DNA of 32,687 nt from Clostridia bacterium (GCA_017503785.1 JAFVSK010000007.1:1-32687), one strand, 5' to 3'; shown: positions 1-7,994, counted from the stretch's first letter. Notes: generated by a model not told the origin, from the sequence alone. Numbers and translations: made by a program.

Positions 1-255
1 ACCAACGCCTGGGTGCGTGACAGCGTGGGTTGGTGCTACGTAGGCGCTGACGGTTACGCTGTGACCAACTGCTGGAAGCGCGACTCGGTGGGCTGGTGCT
101 ACTTAAACGGCAACGGCAGCATGACCAAGTCGCAATGGTTGTACGATGGCGGCCAGTGGTATTACCTGGATGCCAACGGCTACATGGTGACCGGCACGCG
201 TGTAATCGGCGGTAAGACCTACAAGTTTAACGCCAGCGGCGTGTGGATTGGATAA
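1..255 (+). CDS. Cell-wall/choline-binding-type repeat protein, C-terminal part (5' end outside window)
   Basis: The frame is open from base 1 and ends at TAA 253-255, so only the last 84 residues are present. They form about four short aromatic and glycine-rich repeats of the kind found in choline-binding and glucan-binding proteins of Firmicutes (W-x-Y-x-D/N-x-x-G-x-M). Examples are GWCYVGADGYAV, GWCYLNGNGSM and QWYYLDANGYMVTG, with a closing KTYKFNASGVW. Such repeats hold a secreted enzyme, often a murein hydrolase, on the cell surface. The catalytic part lies upstream of the window, so the enzyme type cannot be named. A GTG at 13 is in frame but has no reason to be the start. A terminator hairpin follows directly. 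The family call is firm; the function is unknown. Confidence 0.8.
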   Translation, partial: TNAWVRDSVGWCYVGADGYAVTNCWKRDSVGWCYLNGNGSMTKSQWLYDGGQWYYLDANGYMVTGTRVIGGKTYKFNASGVWIG

Positions 256-268
256 ACACAAATAAAAT

Positions 269-298
269 GAGGCGGTAACACGATTGTGTTACCGCCTC
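269..298. terminator. Bidirectional rho-independent terminator between convergent genes
   Basis: A perfect 13-bp stem (GAGGCGGTAACAC pairing with GTGTTACCGCCTC) closes a GATT loop. It is followed by TTTGATTT on the plus side and flanked by AATAAAAT on the other, which reads as a T-rich run on the minus strand. It lies between the end of the cell-wall-binding gene and the end of trpB, so it can serve both. Confidence 0.85.
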
Positions 299-308
299 TT
301 TGATTTGT

Positions 309-1529
309 TTAGCGAATACCGTAATTTTCGATGATATAATCCATATCCTTATCGCCGCGACCGGACAAATTGATGAGCACCGAGCCCTTATCCATGGTCT
401 TGGCCAGTTTCATGCCATAGGCTACTGCATGCGAGCTTTCAATAGCGGGAATGATGCCCTCCAGGCGGGACAGCTTGAAGAACGCGTCGATGGTTTCCTC
501 GTCGTCGATCACGTCGTACTTCACGCGGCCGATCTCCTGCAAAAACGCGTGCTCGGGGCCGGAGGACGGATAGTCCAAGCCGCTGGCCACCGAATACACC
601 GGAGCAGGCTCGCCGTTTTCATCCTTCAGCATAATGCTGTTGAAGCCGTGCATGACGCCCTCGGTGCCGTATTTCAAGCTGGCAGCATGGTCGCCCAGCT
701 TCGGGCCACGGCCGAGAGGCTCGATACCGTAAATGTCCACGGGATCGTTCAGGAAGCCGGCAAACAAGCCTGCGGCATTGGAACCGCCGCCCACGCAAGC
801 CACAATGGCATCCGGCAGATGACCCGTCATATCGACAAACTGTTCACGGGCTTCAATGCCCACCACGCTTTGGAAATCACGCACCATCATCGGGAACGGA
901 TGCGGGCCCAACACCGAGCCGATGCAGTAGATGCAGTCTTTATACTCCTTGCTGTAGGCATCGAAAGCGGCATCGACCGCCTCCTTCAGCGTTTGCAGGC
1001 CGTGCGTAACCTCCACCACGTTGGCACCCAAGATCTTCATGCGTGCCACATTGGGAGCCTGCTTCTTAATGTCGACCGAGCCCATATAAATATCACATTC
1101 CAGGCCGAAATACGCCGCTGCCGTGGCGAGCGCCACACCGTGCTGGCCGGCGCCTGTTTCGGCAATCACCTTTTTCTTGCCCATGTATTTGGCAAGCAGG
1201 GCCTCACCCATGCAGTGATTCAGCTTGTGGGCACCGGAGTGGTTCAAGTCCTCGCGCTTGGCATACAGCTGCACCTTGCCGCCCAGCATATCGGACAAGC
1301 GCTCCAAGTGCGTTACGGGCGTGGGGCGGCCTTGAAATTCCTTGCGGATGCGGCGCAGTTCGGCAATGAATTTGCGCGACTGGCAAATGGAATAATACGC
1401 TTCGGTGATTTCGGCCATGGCAGCTTTCAGCTTATCGTCAATATACACGCCGCCGTATTTGCCAAAGTAGCCTTCCTTGTTGGGATAGTTGTTAAAATAG
1501 GTATCAAAATCAACGCCGTTAAATTTCAT
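309..1529 (-). CDS. trpB: Tryptophan synthase beta chain, standing alone
   Basis: TrpB is a cytoplasmic PLP enzyme that condenses indole with L-serine to give L-tryptophan. The 406-residue product is close to the family's usual ~397. Visible motifs are GRPTPV (about 67-72), [11 protein letters not shown] with the PLP lysine near K102, [11 protein letters not shown] with the catalytic Glu near 124, the phosphate-binding GGGSNA, and LSGRGDKD near the C-terminus. It looks like the ordinary TrpB1 type, not the longer TrpB2. The start follows GGAGGAAACGATC. No trpA or other trp gene lies beside it; the downstream neighbour is convergent and the upstream neighbour is a B12 operon. Expression is presumably set by tryptophan supply through the T-box leader upstream. 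An isolated, Trp-regulated trpB fits indole salvage, but trpA could be elsewhere in the genome. Confidence 0.95.
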   Translation of the reverse strand: MKFNGVDFDTYFNNYPNKEGYFGKYGGVYIDDKLKAAMAEITEAYYSICQSRKFIAELRRIRKEFQGRPTPVTHLERLSDMLGGKVQLYAKREDLNHSGAHKLNHCMGEALLAKYMGKKKVIAETGAGQHGVALATAAAYFGLECDIYMGSVDIKKQAPNVARMKILGANVVEVTHGLQTLKEAVDAAFDAYSKEYKDCIYCIGSVLGPHPFPMMVRDFQSVVGIEAREQFVDMTGHLPDAIVACVGGGSNAAGLFAGFLNDPVDIYGIEPLGRGPKLGDHAASLKYGTEGVMHGFNSIMLKDENGEPAPVYSVASGLDYPSSGPEHAFLQEIGRVKYDVIDDEETIDAFFKLSRLEGIIPAIESSHAVAYGMKLAKTMDKGSVLINLSGRGDKDMDYIIENYGIR

Positions 1530-1573
1530 GATCGTTTCCTCCGTTAATTAAAATAAGATGCGTACCAACTTTT

Positions 1574-1606
1574 TCAGCAACGCCATCGTTTGGTTAACAG
1601 CTTCAT
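1574..1606 (-). CDS. Possible 10-residue leader peptide with one Trp codon
   Basis: Between the T-box terminator and trpB lies a complete 10-codon frame, MKLLTKRWRC, then TGA. It is preceded by a textbook ribosome binding site (GGAGGAATTACC then ATG), better than many real genes have, and it ends 44 nt before the trpB start. Trp is codon 8, followed by Arg and Cys. Bacillus subtilis rtpA is a known case in which a T-box is combined with a 10-codon Trp leader peptide (rtpLP), so a second tryptophan-sensing layer is conceivable. I see no strong hairpin hiding the trpB ribosome binding site, so it may instead be a decayed gene start. Nothing shows that it is translated. Confidence 0.45.
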   Translation of the reverse strand: MKLLTKRWRC

Positions 1607-1618
1607 GGTAATTCCTCC

Positions 1619-1902
1619 AAAACAAAACGCCCTTGACAGACTGAATTTCTGCCAAGGACGAATAACGCTGTATCCGCGGTGCCACCTTGCTTCACGGCTG
1701 TGCCGTGCACTTTTTGGAGTACCAACATACCCCCGGCAACTAACGTATGCCTTCACGTTGCAGTATACTCTGTGCGCATGCACATTTGACTGCACCCTCT
1801 GCGGCCCATTTGACGATGGTTTCTTGCCCGATTTCCAGCACCACGGGCTCTCTGTGAAGGCTTGATCGCCGTTACTTCCGCTTCAACGGTTTGTATTAAT
1901 TT
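1619..1902 (-). promoter_or_regulatory. T-box leader (probably tRNA-Trp) with terminator, upstream of trpB
   Basis: On the minus strand the T-box core AAGGTGGCACCGCGGA (1673-1688) is followed by a terminator: the stem CCTTGGCAGA / TCTGTCAAGG (1631-1657), then GCGTTTTGTTTT. Upstream is a Stem I-like region with GAGAGCCCGTGGTGCTGG, and a candidate specifier TGG at 1806-1808 in the context AAATGGGC. The UGGC of the antiterminator bulge is complementary to GCCA, the 3' end of the tRNA-Trp gene at 12584-12659 in this window. In this class uncharged tRNA stabilises the antiterminator, so trpB should be expressed when Trp-tRNA charging is low. T-box identity is firm; the exact specifier placement is inferred. 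Confidence 0.88.
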
Positions 1903-1908
1903 GAATAC

Positions 1909-1937
1909 AGTATACCGCACCGCACCGCATTTGTCAA
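1909..1937 (-). promoter_or_regulatory. Sigma-A-type promoter of the trpB T-box transcript
   Basis: Minus strand TTGACA (1932-1937), a 17-nt spacer, and TATACT (1909-1914). The -35 is perfect and the -10 has one mismatch. Transcription would begin near 1902, just before the T-box. Confidence 0.85.
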
Positions 1938-1980
1938 GAGGAACTTGCAGGAGGTGTTTTCCAAAAAACAACTTCCCTTT

Positions 1981-3705
1981 TTATTTCAGGTCGTCACCTA
2001 AATTACAGGTGTATAGCCATTCCACGGTATCCCCCGGTGACAGGCGATATTCTCCGCAGCTTTTCAGCGTTTTTTCGCCGTTGACGGTGTAGGTCCAGCC
2101 CGAAAGATCACCGAAATCAAACTCGTAGATATTGCCGATCCCCTGCACGTACTCGGCACCTGCAGCACCGCTGGTTTCCAAATGCAACCGATTTTCGGCC
2201 GCCACCGCACGCAGCACGCTGTACACGGTGTCACCCTCGGCAATTGACACGGTTGTAGTAGGCAGCAGCACGCCGTCGTCCGGAACGTGCGCAGCACTCT
2301 TGTCGGGAATGGCATCACAACGAATAGACAGCGTGATCTCCCCTATCGTATCACCCGCATTGTCGCTGTTTTGATAATACGCATCGGTGCTTTGGATATC
2401 CAGCAGCCACACACCGCCGATCAGCACCGCAGCGATCACGAGAACGATCAGCAGATCCTTTGCTCGTTTTCGCATAAGCAGCAGCACCGTACCGACAATC
2501 GCCGCAACAGCCGCAATGGCTACCGTAGCCCAAGGCCGATAGTCATTGTGCGACGGTTCCGTTAGCGGTGCGGCGGTCGGCGCCGCCGATGAATACGTTG
2601 TAGCCACCGACGTGGCAGCCGTCGTCACGGTACTCCACGCCGTAGTTGTCGCTGAGGTCGGTGTCACCGCTGTTGTCGCAACAGGTCGTGTTGTTGTTGG
2701 TTTAGCAGTGGCTTGAATCGTTGTCGTCGGCTTGTTCACAGTTGTGGTAGGCGGCTGCGGCAGTCCTGCAGGATTACGCGCATCCAACAGATAGATCGGT
2801 GCGTTATTTTCCAGCAAACGGCGGTGAGCCACCATGGCAAAAAACACCTGCACCGTTGCGGTGGGATTGTAGGCACCGCCCAGCGTGTGAGAAAAACTGC
2901 CGTCCGACAAACGGTAACGGCAGATACCCTCCAGCAGGGTGTTGCCGTTTTTGATAAACCGCTCATCGACAAGACCGTCGACCCCCAACGCCGCCAACGC
3001 CACCAACACCTGCGCCGTGCTTTCGGGATTGGCAACACCATAGCTGGCATAATCGCCCTCGGGGTTTTGCTTCCCCGACAAAAAGACAAGCGCGCGATCG
3101 ATCGCGGCAGCTACGTCAGCGTGGCTCTTATACTGCGGTGCCAAGGCTTGTACCGCCATGGCCGTGGCATCGGTGTCGCCGTAATTGCCGGTAACAGACC
3201 AGCCGCCGTCCTCATGTTGGAGCGATAACAGCCTTTTCGTCACCGAATCCACCGTGTGCTCGGCGGCGGTATACCCATTGTTCAGCAAATGCAGGCCGAA
3301 CACCCAGCTCATCAGCCCTTGCTTGCCGATGGAATCGTTCAGCACCGTACCAATATACGGATGCGTGCTACCGCAAGCCACCAGTGTTAACGCGTATTTT
3401 TGCCGCGAAGAGGCCGCGTGCACAGTGTTCTCTGACACGTACGCCGTAAGCGCCGCTTCATAGGCAGACAGATCGTATTCCCCATACTGGCACAGCGCCA
3501 AGGCGTACCACTCCGAGGCTTCGGGCGCATCGGCGAGAGGACCATCCAGCCATTGCTGCACGGTTTTACCGCCCGATTGCTGCGCGATAATGCCGTTGAT
3601 GATCGCGTTCACCTCATCGGCAGCGCTATTATCTGCCGCTACAGACCATAGCGGCAGCAAAAAGATCAGCAGGCAAACGCCAATGGCAATAACCTTATTT
3701 CGCAT
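1981..3705 (-). CDS. Intrinsic-factor-like membrane protein: alpha/alpha domain, Thr-rich linker, two TM helices, C-terminal DUF4430
   Basis: Predicted 574 residues. A signal peptide (about 1-24, ending WSVAA) is followed at about 30-300 by helical repeats of the squalene-cyclase/prenyltransferase-like fold, with SLQHEDGGW, GDTDATAMAVQAL, NPESTAQVLVALAALG and NPTATVQVFFAM. Residues 312-385 are a Thr/Pro-rich stalk. Two TM helices (about 391-411 and 417-436) are joined by RKRAKD, and residues 455-570 are a DUF4430 domain (GDTVYSVLRA, GWTYTVNG, SPGDTVEWLYT). Human intrinsic factor and transcobalamin have the same two parts, an alpha6/alpha6 domain and a DUF4430-type beta domain, clamping cobalamin. 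Both parts should lie outside the membrane, joined by the hairpin. It is the last gene of a B12-riboswitch operon, overlapping the preceding gene by 11 nt. ATG 3705 is chosen as the start of the signal peptide; TTG 3720 is an alternative. No good ribosome binding site is seen, so translational coupling is likely. B12 binding is inferred from fold and context. Confidence 0.8.
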   Translation of the reverse strand: MRNKVIAIGVCLLIFLLPLWSVAADNSAADEVNAIINGIIAQQSGGKTVQQWLDGPLADAPEASEWYALALCQYGEYDLSAYEAALTAYVSENTVHAASSRQKYALTLVACGSTHPYIGTVLNDSIGKQGLMSWVFGLHLLNNGYTAAEHTVDSVTKRLLSLQHEDGGWSVTGNYGDTDATAMAVQALAPQYKSHADVAAAIDRALVFLSGKQNPEGDYASYGVANPESTAQVLVALAALGVDGLVDERFIKNGNTLLEGICRYRLSDGSFSHTLGGAYNPTATVQVFFAMVAHRRLLENNAPIYLLDARNPAGLPQPPTTTVNKPTTTIQATAKPTTTRPVATTAVTPTSATTTAWSTVTTAATSVATTYSSAAPTAAPLTEPSHNDYRPWATVAIAAVAAIVGTVLLLMRKRAKDLLIVLVIAAVLIGGVWLLDIQSTDAYYQNSDNAGDTIGEITLSIRCDAIPDKSAAHVPDDGVLLPTTTVSIAEGDTVYSVLRAVAAENRLHLETSGAAGAEYVQGIGNIYEFDFGDLSGWTYTVNGEKTLKSCGEYRLSPGDTVEWLYTCNLGDDLK

Positions 3706-4546
3706 CGGCTTTTCTACCAAACAAGCTCATTGCGACAAAAGCCACACCCAACACAATAACCAGCAGCGAGGCTTCCGCACCTGTTTGCGGGTTTTTTTCG
3801 GGTGACGGAGCGGTTTCTTGTTCCGGCTCTTGATTTTCGGGCTTCGCTTCTTCCTTGGCGGCCGTTACAGTTGCCACGCACACAGGCGGTACCAGCACCT
3901 GCGTAGCCGACGTGGCGCTGACGGTATGCACCCCAGCCTCCAGCGTTACGGTAACCTTACCCTCGGCATCGGTAACGAACTCGGTGGCCTTACCGTCAAC
4001 CGTGATGGTTGCACCCGCAACAGGAACCACGATCGGGCTCCAGTTTTGGTCGAAGCCTGCACCAGACAAGGTGAGGGTGACAGCCTTGCCCGCTTCGGTG
4101 GCAACGGCCGCGGCGTCGAAATACGTATACACATCGGAGAACGTGGTACCATCGGTGTACACGTAGGCGTACACGGTATCGCCATCCTTCACCGGATCGA
4201 CCAAACTCCAGGCAGAAGCATTGTTCACATAATACCCGAAATTGCCGCTGGTGTTGCCCCACAGCGTTACCATCGACACACCGTACTGCGTTTGTGCCGT
4301 GGCATAGCCGGCGGCGGCACCACCCTCATACTTTGCCTCGTGAGCGGCATACAGCACATCGTTAATGGTGAGCGCGTTATCGGCATCACAGTCGGTAACG
4401 GTAACGGTCTGCTGAATCAGCTTCAGCGCCCCTTGATCGGCAATCGTTACCGTAACCGCAGCCGAAAGCTCTTCTGCCGAAGCAACAAAGCCGAAGCAAC
4501 TGACAAGCAGCAACAGCGACAAGAGAACAACCATACCTTTTTTCAT
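3695..4546 (-). CDS. Sortase-anchored DUF4430 (transcobalamin-like) surface protein
   Basis: 283 residues with four parts: a signal peptide (MKKGMVVLLSLLLLV to about ASA-24); a DUF4430-like domain at about 30-135 (ALTINDVLYAA, GNFGYYVNNASAWSL, VKDGDTVYAYVY); a second beta domain at about 150-228 resembling an Ig-like or carboxypeptidase-regulatory fold (VAGATITVDG, TDAEGKVTVTLEAG, HTVSATS); and a Glu/Pro-rich stalk. The C-terminus is a cell-wall sorting signal, NPQTG at 252-256, then a hydrophobic helix and GRKADAK. NPxTG is a sortase-substrate variant, so the protein is likely linked to the wall. The start has GAGAGG at proper spacing. It lies 40 nt after the S-component gene inside the B12 operon. 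A role in capturing corrinoid and passing it to the transporter is inferred from context. Confidence 0.8.
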   Translation of the reverse strand: MKKGMVVLLSLLLLVSCFGFVASAEELSAAVTVTIADQGALKLIQQTVTVTDCDADNALTINDVLYAAHEAKYEGGAAAGYATAQTQYGVSMVTLWGNTSGNFGYYVNNASAWSLVDPVKDGDTVYAYVYTDGTTFSDVYTYFDAAAVATEAGKAVTLTLSGAGFDQNWSPIVVPVAGATITVDGKATEFVTDAEGKVTVTLEAGVHTVSATSATQVLVPPVCVATVTAAKEEAKPENQEPEQETAPSPEKNPQTGAEASLLVIVLGVAFVAMSLFGRKADAK

Positions 4547-4586
4547 TGTAAACGACCTCTCTTTTTATGATTTACGGCACCTGCCG

Positions 4587-5276
4587 TTAGGAAACAAATA
4601 ACCCATACTTCCGCTTAATGCGCTCCAGCTTTTCGCCAAAGGGCTTCGCCAGAAGCGCCAGGAAGATCACGTTCGACACCGCGTATTCTGCCGTAACGGG
4701 CAGTGCTGCGATCACCGAGGCGGCATAGCGTGAAAATTGAAACGCGTTATCCGCCCACAGTGTCGTCCAAACGTCCAATGTCAGCGAGTAGAGCACACCG
4801 GCCAGCGCTCCAAACACGCACAGCCACAACCGATGGCGCTGTAACGGCTTGGCCAGCAGGCCTGCCAGCAGCCCCAGTAGACCCCACGCCAGCATTTGAA
4901 ACGGTGTCCATGGGCCTTGACCGAAATACATATTGGAAACCACCGCCGACAGCGCGCCCACAATAAAGCCTGCCTCCTTGCCCAGCCACACGGCAGCGAT
5001 CACGGTGATGGCCGTAATGGGCTTAAAACCCGGCAACCACGCAAAAATCAGCCGTCCTGCGGCAGACAGCGCCACCAGCACCGCCAACACCGTAAGCTCT
5101 TTTGACGAGCTTTCGCGGCGTTCGAAGCTGTAGGTTAGCGGCAACAGCGACAGTACCACCACACAAAGCGTGATCCACAAATAATGCTTTTCGCGGAACA
5201 GCACCGCACCGCCGATCACCACCATCGGGATCAGCAGCAAAAACAGCAACAGCGTCACTATACGTTTGTGCTTCAT
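4587..5276 (-). CDS. ECF transporter S component, probably cobalamin-specific (CblT-like)
   Basis: 229 residues, nearly all hydrophobic, with about six TM segments: LLLFLLLIPMVVIGGAVLF, LWITLCVVVLSLLPL, TVLAVLVALSAAGRLIF, then AITVIAAVWLG, MLAWGLLGLLAGLLA and VIFLALLAKP. The stretch YFGQGPWTPFQMLAWG resembles predicted cobalamin S components, as I recall that family. S components bind the vitamin in the membrane and dock with EcfT plus two ATPases. The gene starts with ATGA overlapping the stop of the ATPase gene (4 nt), behind AAGGCGG. All three ECF parts are adjacent here, so the module is dedicated (group I arrangement). Cobalamin specificity rests on the B12 riboswitch and the transcobalamin-like partners; I cannot prove it from the sequence. 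Confidence 0.85.
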   Translation of the reverse strand: MKHKRIVTLLLFLLLIPMVVIGGAVLFREKHYLWITLCVVVLSLLPLTYSFERRESSSKELTVLAVLVALSAAGRLIFAWLPGFKPITAITVIAAVWLGKEAGFIVGALSAVVSNMYFGQGPWTPFQMLAWGLLGLLAGLLAKPLQRHRLWLCVFGALAGVLYSLTLDVWTTLWADNAFQFSRYAASVIAALPVTAEYAVSNVIFLALLAKPFGEKLERIKRKYGLFVS

Positions 5277-6952
5277 TTTGCCACCGCCTTTTCGCCGTTT
5301 AAGCGGCACAACGCCGCCACCTGCTCGCACAAAACCGCTCCCTCGTAATATCCGCGCGACAAACGGTTCGCCGCCGTGGTATAGAAGTTATTTTCGGCAA
5401 AGAACGCACGCGGCGTGTCAATCGACGTCATCGCGCCGTCAAACATCATGGCGCAACGATCGGCCGTGGCAGCGGCAAATTCCACGTCGTGTGTGACGGT
5501 GATCACCGTCATTTCCGCTTTCAGCTTCACCAAAAGCGCCGCCAAGGTCTGCTTGGCGTAAGCGTCGATCCCCTTGGTGGGCTCATCCAGCAACAGCACC
5601 TTCGGCTGCAGCAGCAACAGCTTGGCAAGCGCCGCCTTTTGCTGCTCACCGCCGCTGATATCGTAGGGATGCATGGCAAGCAGATGCTCAATGCCCAACA
5701 GCTGCGTGATCTGTGTAATGCGCTGTTTCGCTTCATCAGGCGTGTATTGCATGACCGTGCAGGTCTCGCGCAGGTCCTCGCCCACTGTCTTTTCCAAAAA
5801 CACGGTTTGCGGATTTTGCGGCAGCAACGCCAAGCCGTGGCGGTACAGCGCATTTCCGTGGTACTGCTCCACGCGTTTGCCGTTCAGCAGCACCTTACCG
5901 CGATAGACCTTGTGCAGCCCGGCGATCACGCTAAGCAGCGTACTCTTCCCTGCGCCGTTGCCGCCCAGCACGCACAGATGCTCGCCGCGATACACCGAAA
6001 GCGACAACCCCTTCAGCACGTCGGGAAGCTCCTTTTCGTAGCGGAACCACGCATCCTTGAGTTCCACAACACAATCGCCCTGCGGCACCGTCGGCTCCTC
6101 GGGGAGCGACGAAATGCGGTTATCGTACCGCTCCGTCACAAACGCGCGCCCCTCACGCACGGTCAGCGGCGCCTCGCCGTCGGCTTCCAACAAATGAAAC
6201 ACCCGCATGGCGGCCGGTAACGCCGCCAGCATCGGATGCGCAGGCTTGTCGGCAAAATAGGCACCGATCTTGCGCGGTGCATCGGCATACACCAGCCGCC
6301 CGCCGTCGATCAACAACACGCGGTCGGCCACGGGAAACACCTCTTCCAAGCGATGCTCCACCAGCAAGATCGTCAATCCCAGCTCGCGGTTGAGCTTTTG
6401 CAGCGTGGCAATAAAATTGGATGCCGCAATCGGGTCCAGCTGTGCCGTCGGTTCATCGAGCAACAACACCTTCGGCTGCATCACCATCACTGCCGCCAAA
6501 TTCAACAGCTGCTTCTGTCCACCCGACAGCTCGGCTGTTTTTTTGTAAAACCAATCTTCGATGCCGAAATATCCCGCCATTTCCGCCACGCGGCGACGGA
6601 TCACCGACGTATCGATCCCCAAATTTTCCAAACCAAACGCCAGCTCGTGCCACACGGTATCGGTGACGATCTGACTGTCGGGATCCTGCAGCACAAACCC
6701 AATATCGGTAGCCGCCGTGCGGCTGTCCAGCTGCGCCAGCGGCGTGCCGAGATAAGCAATGCTGCCGCTCAGCTCGCCGTAGGGCGCCACCTCGCGCTTT
6801 AACAGCTTTAACAAGGTGGATTTTCCGCAGCCCGACTCACCGCAGATCACGGCAAACTCACCCGCCTTAACGGAAAGGCTCACCTGTGTTAACGCGTCGC
6901 GCTCAGCATCGGGGTAGCGAAAACTCAAATTTTCGATCTGTAATACGTCCAC
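5273..6952 (-). CDS. ECF transporter ATPase, EcfA1-EcfA2 fused in one chain
   Basis: 559 residues with two complete ABC ATPase domains. Domain 1 has Walker A GESGCGKST (about 38-46), signature LSGGQ (142-146) and Walker B KVLLLDEP (161-168). Domain 2 has Walker A GGNGAGKST (330-338), signature ISGGEQ (432-437) and Walker B KVLLLDEP (451-458). A linker of about 60 residues joins them. The chain powers vitamin uptake by the EcfT/S-component complex. I chose GTG 6952 because AAAGGAGGG sits 7 nt upstream and the product then begins VDVLQIENLSFRYP, the usual start of a CbiO-type domain. An upstream ATG at 6994 would add 14 residues that are really EcfT coding sequence in another frame. The gene overlaps the end of ecfT by 28 nt. 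Confidence 0.92.
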   Translation of the reverse strand: MDVLQIENLSFRYPDAERDALTQVSLSVKAGEFAVICGESGCGKSTLLKLLKREVAPYGELSGSIAYLGTPLAQLDSRTAATDIGFVLQDPDSQIVTDTVWHELAFGLENLGIDTSVIRRRVAEMAGYFGIEDWFYKKTAELSGGQKQLLNLAAVMVMQPKVLLLDEPTAQLDPIAASNFIATLQKLNRELGLTILLVEHRLEEVFPVADRVLLIDGGRLVYADAPRKIGAYFADKPAHPMLAALPAAMRVFHLLEADGEAPLTVREGRAFVTERYDNRISSLPEEPTVPQGDCVVELKDAWFRYEKELPDVLKGLSLSVYRGEHLCVLGGNGAGKSTLLSVIAGLHKVYRGKVLLNGKRVEQYHGNALYRHGLALLPQNPQTVFLEKTVGEDLRETCTVMQYTPDEAKQRITQITQLLGIEHLLAMHPYDISGGEQQKAALAKLLLLQPKVLLLDEPTKGIDAYAKQTLAALLVKLKAEMTVITVTHDVEFAAATADRCAMMFDGAMTSIDTPRAFFAENNFYTTAANRLSRGYYEGAVLCEQVAALCRLNGEKAVAK

Positions 6953-7803
6953 CGTAAGCCCTCCTTTACTTCCAAAATAAACGGCAATAAGCACAGCACG
7001 GCAAACGCTGTCAACGCTGCAACGTAAGGCACCTCCGGCAACGGCGCCGCCACCGATGGATAAAACCGAAACGCTTCTCCCGAGGCCATTGCCATGAGCA
7101 GCACGGCATCAGCGGTAACGATCATGGCCGCCGTAAACGCATCGGAGCCGCGAAACGTGTACAACGAATAACAACGGCGGCCGGGCAGTCCGTAGCCGCG
7201 CGCTTTCATGGAAGCGCCGGTGTCGATCGCCTTTTCCAGCGCCCACGTAATCAGCGCCGAATACACGCGCGCTACCGCTTTCAGCTTATCGGTCCACGTG
7301 TCGGTATGATACAGCCCCATCGCCGTTTGCGCCTGCCGTATACGCACCGCCTGCGCCTTAAGCATCGGCACGAACCGCAACGCCGAGGAAACCAAAAGCG
7401 ACAGCTTCGGCGCGATTCGTCCCAGCAAGTACAACAGCTTATCCTCGCTCATGACGCTGTTGAAGCATTGAAACCAATATAACACCGCCAGCAACATCAC
7501 GCCCAAATACACACCGTATTGCAGCGCTTCGGCCGTAATGGGATTGCCGTTCAGGAAAAAGAGCGGCGTTACACCCTTGTGCGAAAACAACGGATTGGTA
7601 ACAGCCACCAGCACGAATAAGCCAACGTGCCAGCCCAAGCCGCGCACAAAGCGACGGCCGCCCTCCAGCTTTACCGCGCACAACACACCGCCCAATAACG
7701 CCAGCGCTGCTATGTAGGGATCGGCATGAAACATAGCGATCAGCAATACCGACAGAAAATACACCGCTGCAACCAACGGATGCCACGCTGAAATCTGTAT
7801 CAT
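6925..7803 (-). CDS. ECF transporter transmembrane component EcfT
   Basis: 292 residues with several TM helices and the long cytoplasmic region typical of the CbiQ/EcfT family. The coupling motif is visible as GASMKARGYGLPGRR; its ARG is the conserved ATPase-docking element. EcfT joins the S component to the ATPase pair. The chosen start, ATG 7803, overlaps the TGA of the upstream small gene (ATGA). An upstream ATG at 7863 would add 20 unlikely residues lying inside that gene. The ribosome binding site is weak (GGGTGG), so translation probably depends on coupling with the gene before it. Confidence 0.9.
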   Translation of the reverse strand: MIQISAWHPLVAAVYFLSVLLIAMFHADPYIAALALLGGVLCAVKLEGGRRFVRGLGWHVGLFVLVAVTNPLFSHKGVTPLFFLNGNPITAEALQYGVYLGVMLLAVLYWFQCFNSVMSEDKLLYLLGRIAPKLSLLVSSALRFVPMLKAQAVRIRQAQTAMGLYHTDTWTDKLKAVARVYSALITWALEKAIDTGASMKARGYGLPGRRCYSLYTFRGSDAFTAAMIVTADAVLLMAMASGEAFRFYPSVAAPLPEVPYVAALTAFAVLCLLPFILEVKEGLRWTYYRSKI

Positions 7804-7994
7804 ACTCGACCACCCGATTGGCGCGCTTCTTTCAGTCCTGCCGCCTCCAAGGCACGCGGCCATGGGCCGAGAAACGCTTTAATGCGCGAGCGAGTGACCT
7901 CGTCGTAATCGTCCTTTTTCGGCAACCGCCCCAGTTCTGCAGCCTTGTCGCGCAGCTGCGAGATCGCCCACTCTTTCTTCTGTTCCTGCGCCAT
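7800..7994 (-). CDS. Small stand-alone HNH/homing-endonuclease-associated repeat protein
   Basis: 64 residues: one copy of a helical repeat with the pattern L..KAAELGRLPKKDDYDE...IKAFLGPWPRALEAAGL. This matches the homing-endonuclease-associated repeat (HNH_repeat), a small putative DNA-binding module (consensus about LGR.P...D......S..SY.RRFGSW..AL..AGL). No nuclease domain is attached. The ATG at 7994 follows GGAGGAACTGTT, and the gene is first in the transcript, directly after the riboswitch terminator. Its stop overlaps the ecfT start (ATGA). Being first in a B12 operon and coupled to ecfT, it may be a regulator or simply a translational starter for ecfT. The true role is unknown. Confidence 0.75.
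   Translation of the reverse strand: MAQEQKKEWAISQLRDKAAELGRLPKKDDYDEVTRSRIKAFLGPWPRALEAAGLKEARQSGGRV

Noticed and set aside
300-1547. Long plus-strand open frame opposite trpB
   Set aside because: It is a mirror of trpB; the minus-strand product has every TrpB motif and a ribosome binding site, while the plus frame resembles no family.
1940-1980. Terminator at the end of the B12 operon
   Set aside because: Only a weak 6-bp hairpin (TGTTTT/AAAACA) without a proper U-run is visible, so no terminator is called; read-through into the trpB leader is possible.
6953-6994. Longer start for the ECF ATPase
   Set aside because: The added residues are EcfT coding sequence read in another frame, and the ribosome binding site points to GTG 6952.
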